A stretch of 64,000 nucleotides of DNA from Pectobacterium betavasculorum. GTDB lineage: Bacteria > Pseudomonadota > Gammaproteobacteria > Enterobacterales > Enterobacteriaceae. Location: contig NZ_JQHM01000016.1 of assembly GCF_000749845.1 (NCBI RefSeq), positions 1 to 64,000 of the forward strand, written 5' to 3'. Positions 18,665 through 28,193 of this stretch are shown here, piece by piece; the stretch's first letter is position 1, and the number at the start of each line of letters is the position of its first letter. The notes under the pieces are model-generated. The model had not been told where the DNA came from, did not search any database, and saw only the letters and a program-made list of their open reading frames with translations. Position numbers and translations under genes: made by a program.

Positions 18665-19825
18665 TTAGCGGGAGGACAACTGCTCTAAGCTCTGCTTCGC
18701 CACCTGATACAGATAGTGTGCAGTCGGGAACAGCGCGCTGTCATCAACGCGGAATTTCGGGTGGTGCAGCGCATACGGTCCGCCGGAGCCGACCATCATG
18801 AACGTACCCGGCAGTTTCTGCTGATAGAACGCGAAATCTTCACCAATCGGGCTGGCTTCCACGCGGCGCGCTTCAAACCCTTCGTCACTCGCCACATTCA
18901 GCGCAAACTCAACCCACTCTGGCGTGTTGATCACCGACGGCGGCCCTGCATGCCACAGGAACTCAATTTCTGCGCCGAAGGTGCTGGCGATACCTGCAAC
19001 AATCTGACGGAAACGCTGTTCAATCAAATCGCGCGCAGCCTGATTGAACGTTCTGACTGTGCCTTCAACGTAGGCCGTGTCTGGAATAACGTTCCAGGTA
19101 CTACCGCTATGAACCTGCGTAATCGACACCACCGCGTTATTATCAGATGACACCGTGCGGCTGATGATGGTTTGCACCGCAGAAATCAACTGACCCAGAA
19201 TGATAATCGGATCGTTGCCTTCATGCGGTTTCGCCGCGTGACAGCCTTTCGCTGCGATCTTGATCTCAAAACGGTCAACGCCCGCCGTCAACGCACCATC
19301 TTTCCCGCCGATGACGCCGACAGGTAGCGTTGGATCGTTGTGAATACCGAAAATCGCTACCGCATTGTCCAACGCGCCAACGGCGATAACTTCCGGCGCA
19401 CCCAATCCAGTCTCTTCAGCGGCCTGGAACAGAATCCTCACCGTGCCTTTCAGCTCAGGTTCAATTTTCTTCAGCAGAATCGCCGCACCCAGTGCAGCGG
19501 AAGAGTGAAAATCATGGCCGCAAGCGTGCATCACCCCTTTGTTGAGCGACGTAAATTCTACGCCGGACTCTTCTTCAATCGGCAGGGCGTCGATATCCGA
19601 ACGAACCACGACCAGTGGGCCATCCTGTAAGCCACCAACTTCCGCGACCAGACCGGTTTTCAACGGCAGATCGAGAACGCGAATCCCTTCTTTTTCCAAT
19701 ACCGCACGAATCTTTTTCGTGGTTTCGAACTCCTGATTCGACAGTTCAGGATTACGGTGTAAATCGTGGCGAAATGCCTGAATAAACTGAGCCAGAGGCT
19801 CGTGCTGAGGTGCTGTTCTCATCAA
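18665..19825 (-). CDS. M20-family amidohydrolase (N-acyl amino acid deacylase, YxeP-like)
   Basis: A 386-residue cytoplasmic zinc or manganese peptidase-like deacylase of the M20D amidohydrolase group (hippurate hydrolase, N-acetyl-cysteine deacetylase, IAA-amino acid hydrolases). Ligand motifs are HACGHDFHSSAALG (about residues 101-114), the AAEETG glutamates and the late HHPKFRVDD. It is the last gene of a six-gene minus-strand operon with an amino acid ABC transporter, an acetyltransferase and a lyase. That context suggests it removes the acetyl group added by the GNAT partner, as YxeP does in the Bacillus 2-succinocysteine pathway. Catalytic class is sure; the exact substrate is inference. 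Confidence 0.88.
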   Translation of the reverse strand: MMRTAPQHEPLAQFIQAFRHDLHRNPELSNQEFETTKKIRAVLEKEGIRVLDLPLKTGLVAEVGGLQDGPLVVVRSDIDALPIEEESGVEFTSLNKGVMHACGHDFHSSAALGAAILLKKIEPELKGTVRILFQAAEETGLGAPEVIAVGALDNAVAIFGIHNDPTLPVGVIGGKDGALTAGVDRFEIKIAAKGCHAAKPHEGNDPIIILGQLISAVQTIISRTVSSDNNAVVSITQVHSGSTWNVIPDTAYVEGTVRTFNQAARDLIEQRFRQIVAGIASTFGAEIEFLWHAGPPSVINTPEWVEFALNVASDEGFEARRVEASPIGEDFAFYQQKLPGTFMMVGSGGPYALHHPKFRVDDSALFPTAHYLYQVAKQSLEQLSSR

Positions 19826-19899
19826 TTCTTACTCCACATTATCGTGCCCCGTCTGGCAGGGCGGCCTTGTTCAGGCGTGCAGGTGTGTCTACGTGTGCG

Positions 19900-20661
19900 T
19901 TAAATATCGTACTCAAGCGGCTCAGGTAACTTGGTCAACTGACGCAGGAAGCGCTGGGTTTGCGGGTTGTCCGAGAAGCTAATCACCTGCTCCGCGGGAC
20001 CTTCCTCAACGATGTGACCATCCGCCATGAAGATCACGCGGTCGGCCACTTCTTTCGCAAACTGCATTTCATGGGTAACAATCACCATCGTGGTGTCGTT
20101 TTTCGCCAGTTTCTGAATCACCTGAAGCACCTCGTGTACCCTTTCTGGATCCAGCGCCGAAGTCGGTTCATCAAACAAAATGGCTTTCGGATCGACCGCC
20201 AGCGCACGTGCAATACTCACGCGCTGCTGTTGCCCGCCGGACAACGTCACCGGATACTGTGCCGCCTGCGGCAACAGACCGACCTGCTCAAGCAACGCCA
20301 GACCGATTTCATTCGCCTGCTGCTTCGGCATTTTTTTTACGACAATCAGCGCTTCCGTCACATTCTCCAGCGCCGTCTTGTTCTTAAACAGGTTATAACT
20401 TTGGAACACCATCGCCGTCTGGCGGCGCAGCGCGTAGGCCTCCTTCGAGGAGTAACGACGCGTATCCAGCGTTTGTTCACCAATTTCGATCGTACCTGAC
20501 TCTGGCGTTTCCAGCAGGTTCAGACAGCGCAGCAGCGTGGATTTACCCGAACCGGATGGACCGATAATCGCCACCACTTCGCCTTTCGCGATGTCCAGAC
20601 TAATGTTGTCCAATACCACCTGATCGCCAAAGCGTTTAGAAAGATTCTTTACACTGATCAT
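19900..20661 (-). CDS. Amino acid ABC transporter, ATP-binding protein
   Basis: A 253-residue ATPase of the polar amino acid uptake class (GlnQ/TcyC/YxeO type). Walker A is GPSGSGKST (residues 34-42), the Q-loop is in MVFQSYNLF, the ABC signature is LSGGQQQR, Walker B ILFDEPTSALDP and the H-loop VTHEM. It energises the permease encoded 9 bp upstream. Similarity of the whole cassette to cystine-type importers points to a sulfur-containing or polar amino acid derivative as substrate. Confidence 0.93.
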   Translation of the reverse strand: MISVKNLSKRFGDQVVLDNISLDIAKGEVVAIIGPSGSGKSTLLRCLNLLETPESGTIEIGEQTLDTRRYSSKEAYALRRQTAMVFQSYNLFKNKTALENVTEALIVVKKMPKQQANEIGLALLEQVGLLPQAAQYPVTLSGGQQQRVSIARALAVDPKAILFDEPTSALDPERVHEVLQVIQKLAKNDTTMVIVTHEMQFAKEVADRVIFMADGHIVEEGPAEQVISFSDNPQTQRFLRQLTKLPEPLEYDI

Positions 20662-20670
20662 GTCAGCCCC

Positions 20671-21354
20671 TTATCGCTGTAGCGAGTGATTCAGTTTCTT
20701 CTCAAGCTGTTTTTGCAGCCAGGCGTAAACCACAATCACCATCCAGTAAATCAGACCCACGACCAGGAAGGTCTCAAAGAAACGCAGAGATTCAGCGGCA
20801 ATCATCTTGCCTTCTGCGAACAGTTCGGAGACACCCAGCGCAAAGGCAACAGAGGTATCTTTAATCAGGGAAATGAAGGTGTTCCCCGTCGCTGGCAGCG
20901 CATTTAGCATGGCCTGAGGCAAGACGATACGGCGATAGACCTGCGCTTTACTCATGCCAATGGACAGGCCTGCTTCCGTCTGGCCGAAATCCACTGAGGC
21001 CAAGCCCGCACGGAAAATCTCAGCCATATAGGCGGAGGTTTTCAAGCTAAAACCGATAATCGCGGCCGTCATCGCATCCAGATTGGATAAGCCGGGAAAT
21101 AGCTGCGGCAGGCCAAAGTAGATGATAAACAGCTGAACCAGCGACGGAATGCCGCGGAACAGTGAGATATACAGTTCGACGATTTTTACTACCACGACGA
21201 TCTTGCTTTCACGGACTAACGCCAGGATAAGGCCGAGAACCATAGCAAAAAACATCGACACCACGGCGAGGAACAGCGTGGTCGGCAAATACATTAATAC
21301 CTGGGGAAAGACTTTTAACAGGTAGGCAAGATCGATATTCATGAGTAATACCAT
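20671..21354 (-). CDS. Amino acid ABC transporter, permease
   Basis: A 227-residue inner-membrane permease of the HisM/GlnP/TcyB family with about five transmembrane helices. It carries the EAA-type coupling loop AGLSIGMSKAQVYRRIVLPQA and the SLFRGIPSLVQLFIIYFGLPQ segment typical of polar amino acid permeases. I chose ATG 21354 with GGTGGAA as SD; GTG 21366 upstream and ATG 21342 downstream are alternatives. Only one permease is encoded, so it presumably works as a homodimer. Confidence 0.92.
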   Translation of the reverse strand: MVLLMNIDLAYLLKVFPQVLMYLPTTLFLAVVSMFFAMVLGLILALVRESKIVVVVKIVELYISLFRGIPSLVQLFIIYFGLPQLFPGLSNLDAMTAAIIGFSLKTSAYMAEIFRAGLASVDFGQTEAGLSIGMSKAQVYRRIVLPQAMLNALPATGNTFISLIKDTSVAFALGVSELFAEGKMIAAESLRFFETFLVVGLIYWMVIVVYAWLQKQLEKKLNHSLQR

Positions 21355-21481
21355 TAATGCTTCCACCGGCCATATTACGCCGGTGGAAGAGGGTTATGAC
21401 TGTTGACTATATAACGAATCATCTGGCTACATAATGAATCATCACGCTAAATGACGACGCAGCCGAGATGATAACGCGAAG

Positions 21482-22273
21482 TTATTTAGCCGGTGATACC
21501 GTGATGTCTTCACCAAAATATTTTTCGGAGATAGATTTCAGACGTCCATCTTCACGCATTTTCGTCAATTGTGCATCGAACTGTTTACGCAACGCATCGC
21601 CTTTCTCGTCCTTATGGAACGGGAAGCTGACTTCTTCAATCACCAACGGTTCGCCAACCAACTTGAACGGCAGGTTACGCTTATTGATTTCCGCCAGCAG
21701 GATCGGACGTGAATTCACGTAGCCTTCAACACGTTTAGACAGCGCATCGTTCATCGCGCCATCGCGTGTTTCATAGGTACGAATAGTGACACTGCCGTCG
21801 GTAAACGCTTTTTTCAGGTTGTTGACGTGGTTAGAACCCAGAACCCCAGCAACCGTCTTCCCTTTCAGGTCGGCCAATGTATTAATGTCCGTGTTATCTT
21901 TGTGCGTCACAATCTGGCTACCGTAGAAGCTGTACGGCTGGGCGAAATTATATTTTTCCTGACGCGCTGGTGTAATTGCCACCACGTTCGCCACAGTATC
22001 CAGTTTTTTCGCTTCCAATTGCCCCATCAGGCCGCTGAAATCGGCAGTAACCCATTCAACTTTGTAGTTCAGATCTTTCGCGATGGCTTCCGTGACTTCA
22101 ACGTCAAACCCAACCAGTTTGTTATCTTGCTTGAAACCACTTGGATAACTCTGGCCTGTTGAACCCACTTTCAATACTTTTTCCTGCTCAGTGCCACTCT
22201 TCCCAGAATCACAGCCAGCAACAAGAAAGGCGGTCGTCAGCGCCAGAACAGACAACGTTACTTTTTTCATCAT
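21482..22273 (-). CDS. Amino acid ABC transporter, substrate-binding lipoprotein
   Basis: A 263-residue solute-binding protein (SBP family 3). The signal peptide MMKKVTLSVLALTTAFLVAG ends at lipobox LVAGC, with Cys21 as the anchor. The mature domain has the usual KLVGFDVEVTEAIAKDL and LDTVANVVAITPARQEKYNF motifs that contact the amino acid alpha-groups. It is probably anchored in the inner membrane, facing the periplasm. The start overlaps the GNAT gene stop (ATGA). The frame ends 127 bp before the permease start. Confidence 0.92.
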   Translation of the reverse strand: MMKKVTLSVLALTTAFLVAGCDSGKSGTEQEKVLKVGSTGQSYPSGFKQDNKLVGFDVEVTEAIAKDLNYKVEWVTADFSGLMGQLEAKKLDTVANVVAITPARQEKYNFAQPYSFYGSQIVTHKDNTDINTLADLKGKTVAGVLGSNHVNNLKKAFTDGSVTIRTYETRDGAMNDALSKRVEGYVNSRPILLAEINKRNLPFKLVGEPLVIEEVSFPFHKDEKGDALRKQFDAQLTKMREDGRLKSISEKYFGEDITVSPAK

Positions 22274-22812
22274 TTTACTGCCTCTCTTTTTGAATTTTTA
22301 TCTTTCCACTGGTCATACAATTGGTTATCAAGGATTTTTTCCATCCAGATTGTCAGGTGTCCTTTTCCCAGATTCGTCTGCCCGACTTCCTTGAAACCAT
22401 AATTTCTGTACATCTCAATCAGCCACGGGTGGTTTTGCGCGGTGCCAAGCGACACCGCAGGCGCTTTGAGCTGGTTAATCAGAATTTCTTCTTCAAGCCA
22501 GCTCATCATTTGCTTACCCAATCCCTGCTTTTTGTAGCCAGGGTGCGTCGCAAACCAGCCCAAATGCGGTAGACCGAACGGGCCCGGCTCAGGCCCCCAC
22601 GGATAGCGGATGGTAAATGACGACACCATCTCCCCCTCTTTTTCCATCACATAAACGCCGTGCGAGGCGATATGCGTGCGCACCATATTGATATCTGCAT
22701 GGGCAGCGGAAAAATTGATGCCCAACTGACGAATCGGCTCAAACGCCGCCAACGCCAGCGCCAGATAAGTCTCATCATCCGCAAGCGTAGCCTGACGAAA
22801 TACGATACTCAT
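22270..22812 (-). CDS. GNAT-family N-acetyltransferase (YxeL-like)
   Basis: A 180-residue acetyl-CoA-dependent acetyltransferase. The acetyl-CoA-binding loop is in HPGYKKQGLGKQMMSWLEEEI (the Q/R-x-x-G-x-G/A pattern, about residues 92-112), followed by the LGTAQNHPWLIEMYRNYGFKEVG end common in GNATs. It lies between the lyase gene (9 bp) and the binding protein gene (4-bp overlap), so co-expression is assured. By analogy with the yxe operon it may N-acetylate the imported amino acid derivative; that is inference. Confidence 0.88.
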   Translation of the reverse strand: MSIVFRQATLADDETYLALALAAFEPIRQLGINFSAAHADINMVRTHIASHGVYVMEKEGEMVSSFTIRYPWGPEPGPFGLPHLGWFATHPGYKKQGLGKQMMSWLEEEILINQLKAPAVSLGTAQNHPWLIEMYRNYGFKEVGQTNLGKGHLTIWMEKILDNQLYDQWKDKNSKREAVK

Positions 22813-22821
22813 GGTTTCACC

Positions 22822-24186
22822 TTATGCTGGTAGCAGACCGGAGTTATCGGCATAACGAATCACGTCATCAACCTTCTGCGGCGCGCTGCCGACATAGTTA
22901 GCCGGATTCAGCCATTCGTCCAGATCGGCAGCGGTTATCTGCTCAGAAAGCACGGGATGAGCCAGCAGCACCGATTTAAAGGACTGATTCTGCTCGAATG
23001 CCTGCATAGAGCACTCGTAAACCAGATGGTGTGCAGTCTGCTTACCGAGACGCTTGCCAATCTCGAACATCACTTTCTCGGATAACAGCAGACCATTTTG
23101 CAAATCGAGGTTCGCCAGCATCTGCTTCTCGTTGACGGACATTCCACGCAGGATGCCAAGCGCATTCTGAAGCTGAGCAGATAGATAGATGTTGATTTCC
23201 GGCAGTGCGATCCACTCTGCACGCCAGCTCATCGCATCACGCTCATGTTCAACTTTCATGGATTCGTGAATCAGCGCAGCGCTCTTGAACAGCGGAGCAG
23301 TCAGGCTCGCCAGACCTTCCAGCGCAGCAGGGTTACGTTTATGCGGCATCGTGGTAGAACCAATTTTCCCTTCGGAGAACGGCTCTTCGATTTCATTAAT
23401 CTCGGTGCGCATCAGGTTGTACAGCTCATTACCAATTTTACCCAGCGTACCGCTGATCAGTACCGTAACAGAAGCATATTCGGAGAAGCGATCGCGGGCA
23501 GATTGCCAGCCGATATTCGGTGTATTCAGCCCCAGTTTATCCAGCGTCAGACGCTCGATTTCCGGCCCTTGCTCGCCAAAAGAGGCATAGGTACAAATGG
23601 CACCGTTGATGTTGCCGACCAAAACACGTTCTTTGATTTCAGCCAGACGTTCGAGGTGACGGATAAATTCATCCAGCCAAACGGCCAGTTTGAAGCCAAA
23701 CGTGGTGGGCAACGCCTGCATACCGTGGGTACGACCGGCCATCAGCGTATGCTGGTGTTTCTTTGCCAGACGTTTCAGTTCAACGGCCAGCAGTTGTGTA
23801 TCTCTGACGACAATATCAAAAGATTGTTTCAGCTGTAACACTGTCGCGGTATCAACGATGTCCTGCGTGGTTACGCCGTAGTGAATAAACTCACCTGCTG
23901 CGCCACATTGTTTCTGAATCGCGGCAATCGTCGGCATCAGGGAGTGCTTCATCCGTGCCGCATCTTTTGCAATTTCCTCAACGTTAAGCGTGCTGGCGTC
24001 AGCGTTTTCTGCAATGGTTTTTGCCGCATCCAGCGGAATGACACCCAGTTCACCCTCGGCAAGCGCCAGGGCGACTTCAACGTCGACCTGTTTAGTCAGG
24101 CGGTTATGCTCGGACCAGACGCCGCGCATTTCAGGCGTGCCAAAATTATTCCCTATAAGAAGAAAATCAATAAGATGTGATGCCAT
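22822..24186 (-). CDS. Fumarase/adenylosuccinate-lyase-superfamily enzyme, possible S-(2-succino)cysteine lyase
   Basis: A 454-residue member of the aspartase/fumarase/adenylosuccinate lyase superfamily; members eliminate fumarate from succinyl-adducts using a signature-loop serine. The loop GSTTMPHKRNP is present (about residues 267-277), as are the first and second conserved regions (FIHYGVTTQDIVDTATV and AGRTHGMQALPTTFGFKLAVW). Purine-pathway PurB is normally encoded elsewhere, by hflD-mnmA, and has a different sequence. This paralogue leads an amino acid import operon with an acetyltransferase and a deacetylase. I infer that it releases fumarate from 2-succinocysteine or its N-acetyl form. 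First gene of the operon. Confidence 0.8.
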   Translation of the reverse strand: MASHLIDFLLIGNNFGTPEMRGVWSEHNRLTKQVDVEVALALAEGELGVIPLDAAKTIAENADASTLNVEEIAKDAARMKHSLMPTIAAIQKQCGAAGEFIHYGVTTQDIVDTATVLQLKQSFDIVVRDTQLLAVELKRLAKKHQHTLMAGRTHGMQALPTTFGFKLAVWLDEFIRHLERLAEIKERVLVGNINGAICTYASFGEQGPEIERLTLDKLGLNTPNIGWQSARDRFSEYASVTVLISGTLGKIGNELYNLMRTEINEIEEPFSEGKIGSTTMPHKRNPAALEGLASLTAPLFKSAALIHESMKVEHERDAMSWRAEWIALPEINIYLSAQLQNALGILRGMSVNEKQMLANLDLQNGLLLSEKVMFEIGKRLGKQTAHHLVYECSMQAFEQNQSFKSVLLAHPVLSEQITAADLDEWLNPANYVGSAPQKVDDVIRYADNSGLLPA

Positions 24187-24434
24187 AATTAACTCGTTAG
24201 TGTTGGATTTATCAGGCGGGGATTTATATCGTCTTTTTAATTTTTAAAAATATAACATGTGGAAATTATGCGCCTTATACCTTTGAGATCTATCTTAGAT
24301 CAGAAAGTTTGATTGCAAACTATACATGCAGAAATGTTCGCTAACACTCTCTTCCGTGTTGAAAAACACGTTTGTCACTTTTTCCTTCCTACAATGAAAC
24401 GCCTTATCCGTATGACTGCTGACGAAGGATTATC

Positions 24435-25742
24435 ATGCTTTCCCACACGACGTTACATATACCTCGCACCTTATTGATTATCATGATCATTATTTCAACA
24501 TTTTCCATTCAGGCACAGGCTGAGGATCGCTACCTGCTGGAAAAGGTCGTTGAAGTCAGCCGTCATGGCGTGCGTCCCCCAACGGCATCCAACACCACCG
24601 CGTTAGAATCCGGCACGGCACGACAGTGGCCGCAGTGGGTCACTCGCGAGGGTGAATTAACCGGACACGGCTATGCTACCACCGTGCTAAAAGGTCGCTA
24701 TGAGGCCGAGTATTACCGTCAACAGCATCTGTTCGCGTCAGGTTGTCCAACGGAGCAGCAGATTTATGTGCTTGCTAGTCCGTTACAGCGCACCCGCGCA
24801 ACTGCACAAGCCTATATGGACGGCATGTTTCCCGGCTGCGGCGTTGCCACGCATGCCGTTGAGGATGAAAAACAGGATCCGCTGTTCCACGGGGATAAAA
24901 TGGGGATTGGCACGCTTGACCCCGAACAGGCAAAGGCTGCGGTGCTGGAAGCCATGGGTGGTGATTTAAATATCGCCTATGAGCGTCTTAAGCCCAGTAT
25001 CGAGCTATTGAAGCAGGTCGTATGCGAAGCGGATAAGCCGTGCCCAGTGTTTGATAAACCGTGGGCGTTCAAACAGGATAAAGACGGTTCGACTTCTATC
25101 AGCGGCCTGAATACGCTGGCGAATATGAGCGAGGTTTTCCTGCTTGAATATAGCGAGAATCTGCCACTGGCACAGGTTGCTTTTGGTCATGTCCGCAGCG
25201 CGCAGGATCTCATCCCGCTGATGGCGCCGATGACTGCCAAATACGACGTCACCAATGATGTTCCTTATATTGCACAGCGTGGGGGTTCGCTTTTGATGCA
25301 GCAAATCGCTCAGGCACTCGCACAGGGGACGCCAGCAGACCAAGACACTGCACAAGGCGAGCCGTCGGCAGCCCCTTACTTGCTGTATATCGCCCACGAC
25401 ACCAATATCGCCTATTTACGCACGCTGTTGCAGTTTCACTGGCAGCTACCCGGCGATACCGCCGATAACATCCCACCCGCAGGCAGTCTGGTCTTTGAGC
25501 GCTGGCGCGATACCATGACTCAGCAGCGTTTTTTGCGTATTTATTTCCAGACGCAGTCGCTGGATCAGATCCGTTCGCTGATGCCGCTGAGTGAGCAGCA
25601 GCCGTTACTGAAAGAAGAATTCACATCTCAGAGCTGTCAACAAACAGAAAAAGGCACGCTGTGTCCTTTTGATACGACGCTCGAATCCATGCGGAAAAGT
25701 ATCGATAGCAGTGCGCTGGCAACGGTGCATTACACGCCGTAG
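24435..25742 (+). CDS. Periplasmic histidine acid phosphatase (phytase / glucose-1-phosphatase type)
   Basis: A 435-residue exported phosphatase of the histidine acid phosphatase branch 2 family (AppA, Agp, PhyK). The signal peptide is about residues 1-29, with cleavage near IQAQA-ED. The catalytic motif SRHGVRPPT is at residues 42-50 (His44 nucleophile) and the proton-donor motif is AHDTN near the C-terminal third. The RHGVRPP form is that of AppA-like phytases; E. coli Agp has RHNLRAP, so a phytase-like broad phosphomonoesterase is more likely than a strict glucose-1-phosphatase. Several cysteines suit periplasmic disulfides. It is divergent from the lyase operon across 248 bp in which I see no clear operator. 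Confidence 0.85.
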   Translation: MLSHTTLHIPRTLLIIMIIISTFSIQAQAEDRYLLEKVVEVSRHGVRPPTASNTTALESGTARQWPQWVTREGELTGHGYATTVLKGRYEAEYYRQQHLFASGCPTEQQIYVLASPLQRTRATAQAYMDGMFPGCGVATHAVEDEKQDPLFHGDKMGIGTLDPEQAKAAVLEAMGGDLNIAYERLKPSIELLKQVVCEADKPCPVFDKPWAFKQDKDGSTSISGLNTLANMSEVFLLEYSENLPLAQVAFGHVRSAQDLIPLMAPMTAKYDVTNDVPYIAQRGGSLLMQQIAQALAQGTPADQDTAQGEPSAAPYLLYIAHDTNIAYLRTLLQFHWQLPGDTADNIPPAGSLVFERWRDTMTQQRFLRIYFQTQSLDQIRSLMPLSEQQPLLKEEFTSQSCQQTEKGTLCPFDTTLESMRKSIDSSALATVHYTP

Positions 25743-25767
25743 CTTACTATTCATCGGTAACCACACG

Positions 25768-25800
25768 TCCTGTTGGGTTGGTGAATCCGACAGGATTTTT
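25768..25800 (+). terminator. Terminator of the phosphatase gene
   Basis: TCCTGTTGGG can pair with TCCGACAGGA (two G-T pairs) around an 8-nt loop and is followed by TTTTT. It begins 26 bp after the stop codon. Confidence 0.7.
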
Positions 25801-25823
25801 GCAAGACAAGGAAAATTGCAGAC

Positions 25824-25853
25824 GAAAAAAAAGCACATCTTTCGATGTGCTTT
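25824..25853 (-). terminator. Terminator of the tRNA operon
   Basis: A near-perfect hairpin AAGCACATC-TTTC-GATGTGCTT (25831-25852) with eight A residues on its left flank, giving an eight-T tract on the minus strand directly after tRNA-Pro. The TTTT on the right may also stop plus-strand transcripts. Confidence 0.85.
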
Positions 25854-25863
25854 TCTCTGTAAT

Positions 25864-25940
25864 TGGTCGGCGAGAGAGGATTCGAACCTCCGACCCACTG
25901 GTCCCAAACCAGTTGCGCTACCAAGCTGCGCTACTCGCCG
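25864..25940 (-). tRNA. proM: tRNA-Pro (TGG)
   Basis: A 77-nt cloverleaf with encoded CCA. The acceptor arm is CGGCGAG/CTCGCCG, the T arm GGTTCGAATCC, and the anticodon loop TTTGGGA gives anticodon TGG. It is the last tRNA of the argX-hisR-leuT-proM cluster, in the same order as E. coli. Confidence 0.97.
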
Positions 25941-25983
25941 AATGTACTGCTGTTTGAACATCACTGATGTTCTAGCTTGTGTG

Positions 25984-26070
25984 TGGTGCGAAGAGAGGGA
26001 CTTGAACCCTCACGTCCGTAAGAACACTAACACCTGAAGCTAGCGCGTCTACCAATTCCGCCACCTTCGC
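25984..26070 (-). tRNA. leuT: tRNA-Leu (CAG)
   Basis: An 87-nt class II tRNA with a long variable arm and encoded CCA. The acceptor arm is GCGAAGG with partner CTTCGC, the anticodon loop CTTCAGG gives CAG, and the T arm is GGTTCAAGTCC. Confidence 0.97.
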
Positions 26071-26119
26071 ATAACTCACAAACTTTTATTAACGAAAAAC
26101 GTTAATCAACTACTAAATC

Positions 26120-26196
26120 TGGGGTGGCTAATGGGACTCGAACCCACGACAACTGGAATCACAATCCAGGGCTCTACCAACTGAGCTATAGCCACC
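26120..26196 (-). tRNA. hisR: tRNA-His (GTG)
   Basis: A 77-nt tRNA with encoded CCA. It begins GGTGGCTATAGCTCAG, the extra 5' G expected for tRNA-His is encoded, the anticodon GTG lies in ATTGTGATT, and the T arm is GGGTTCGAATCCC. Confidence 0.97.
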
Positions 26197-26312
26197 ATCA
26201 CCACATTTTACATCTTATTACGCGGCACTTCCTTTTTACGGGATACTTTCTTTACGAAGGTAAGTGTACCACCGCAGCTCTTGCACACAACATACTCGTT
26301 TACACAATATAA

Positions 26313-26389
<77 letters not shown>

Positions 26390-26531
26390 TTAGCGCCGTT
26401 GCGGGACGGGATATTACGGACTTAGCGACTGGCTGTCTAGTGCTTTTTTATCGAAATGATGCGTTTGCTTATGCTTTGTTCATTTCAAGCTAAATAACAT
26501 ACAAATCCGCGCTTCCCGCCCCCAAATACGG

Positions 26532-27920
26532 CTATTTACCCCCAGCCAGCGACGTTTTTTTGCCTAATCCCAGCACGAAATAACACAGGCTGACCATAGC
26601 TAAAAAGGCAACACCGACCAATAAAGACATCCGTGTATCGATATTTATATACATTCCCACCAGCACACACAGCAAAAACGCCATCGTCAGGTAGTTTACC
26701 CACGGGAACAATATCGATTTAAACGGATGTGCGGCCAGCGCTGCACGATGCTGCTCACGAAAACGCAATTGGCTGATCAACACCACAAACCACGGCACCA
26801 TACCCGGCAGCACGCTGGCGCTATAAACATAAACAAACACTTTTTCCGGGTTAGGGATGACGTAATTCAAAAGCGACCCTGCCACCAGACAAAGAATAGA
26901 AATCATGACGCCTGCTGCGGGTACACCACTGGCCGTCACTTTACCTAACCAGGCGGGAAGTTGACGGTTGTTAGCCAGCGAATACAGCATGCGACCACAG
27001 CTATACATGCCGCTGTTGCAACCGGACAGCGCGGCCGTCAGTACCACAAAGTTGATGATGCCTGCCGCCGCCACAATACCGATTTTGGCAAACGTCAACA
27101 CAAACGGGCTGCCGGACGTACCGATTTCATTCCAGGGGAAAATCGTGACGATAACGAAGATCGCGCCCACATAGAAAATCAGGATGCGCCACAGAATGTT
27201 ATTGATCGCGCGCTTCAGCGTCACCTGCGGATTTTTCGCCTCGCCCGCCGTAATACCTACCAGCTCAACGCCCTGATAGGACGCCACCACCAGACACAAC
27301 GCGAACACTAGCCCTTTCCAGCCTCCCGCAAAGAAGCCGCCGTGCTCGGTCAGGTTACTGAATCCGGTCGCCTGACCATGGTTACCGAAGCCGAAGAAGA
27401 TAATACCGACGCCGACTAATATCATCACGACGATGGTGGTGATTTTAATCATCGCGAACCAGAATTCGATTTCGCCATACAACCTTACGGCAGCAAGGTT
27501 TGCACCCGCGACCAATGCTACAGCGGCGATGGCCGGTATCCACTGCGGCAAATCGGGGAACCAATACTGAACATACACGCCAATCGCGGTAATTTCTGAA
27601 ATCCCGACCGCCATCCACATAAACCAATAGCCCCACGCGGTGAGATAACCGAAGAAGGGATGCATATATTTATGTGCGTAGACAGCAAACGATCCTGCAA
27701 CCGGCTCCAGATAGAGCATTTCGCCCATTGAGCGCATGATGAAGAAAACGAAGATCCCGGCGACAATATAGGCCAGTAATACTGACGGCCCCGCCCACTT
27801 CAACGCACTCGCTGCGCCCATAAACAGCCCGACGCCGATCGTGCCACCCAGCGCAATCAGCTCAATATGTCGGGCTTCCAACCCTCGATGGAGTTTTTCC
27901 TGTTTTACATCTTCTGCCAT
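26532..27920 (-). CDS. thrP: ThrP (YifK), amino acid permease (threonine/serine)
   Basis: A 462-residue APC-superfamily (AAT family) proton symporter with about 12 transmembrane helices. The N-terminal [23 protein letters not shown] signature and the whole protein closely follow E. coli YifK, described as the threonine/serine transporter ThrP. I chose ATG 27920 (MAEDVKQ, as in E. coli MAEN), which has AGAGGGA upstream; the longer frame to 28118 is only leader DNA. Its position between argX and wecG is conserved. In Salmonella and E. coli the yifK mRNA is a GcvB small-RNA target; no claim is made for the leader here. The 313 bp upstream (27921-28233) hold the leader and the wec terminator only. 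Confidence 0.95.
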   Translation of the reverse strand: MAEDVKQEKLHRGLEARHIELIALGGTIGVGLFMGAASALKWAGPSVLLAYIVAGIFVFFIMRSMGEMLYLEPVAGSFAVYAHKYMHPFFGYLTAWGYWFMWMAVGISEITAIGVYVQYWFPDLPQWIPAIAAVALVAGANLAAVRLYGEIEFWFAMIKITTIVVMILVGVGIIFFGFGNHGQATGFSNLTEHGGFFAGGWKGLVFALCLVVASYQGVELVGITAGEAKNPQVTLKRAINNILWRILIFYVGAIFVIVTIFPWNEIGTSGSPFVLTFAKIGIVAAAGIINFVVLTAALSGCNSGMYSCGRMLYSLANNRQLPAWLGKVTASGVPAAGVMISILCLVAGSLLNYVIPNPEKVFVYVYSASVLPGMVPWFVVLISQLRFREQHRAALAAHPFKSILFPWVNYLTMAFLLCVLVGMYINIDTRMSLLVGVAFLAMVSLCYFVLGLGKKTSLAGGK

Positions 27921-28193
27921 ATATCCCTCTGTCTTTATGTTGTGCTTATCCCTGCTGTTGCCAGTTATTGTTCTTATTTCAGGAATGCTATCTGTTAGAA
28001 AAAATGTGTTTCGCCTCAAATGGGCGGTCATGAAAATACCGTAATGTGGGTTTGAATAACACATCAAGGATGACGAATCCGTCAAAGATAGAATTCTGTC
28101 TTTCTGATTGTCTGGCAAACAGATAATTAAAATCGAATAAGAATAAAAAAACAGGGTTATCTACTGTAGATAAAGGCTGTGGGAAAAGATGAC

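Noticed and set aside
19960-20499. 179-codon plus-strand frame
   Set aside because: It is antisense to the ABC ATPase gene, with its Walker and signature motifs intact; His/Arg-rich shadow.
22822-24186. Annotation as housekeeping PurB
   Set aside because: The context (amino acid importer, acetyltransferase, deacylase) and sequence do not fit the conserved hflD-purB locus; a paralogue of different function is more likely.
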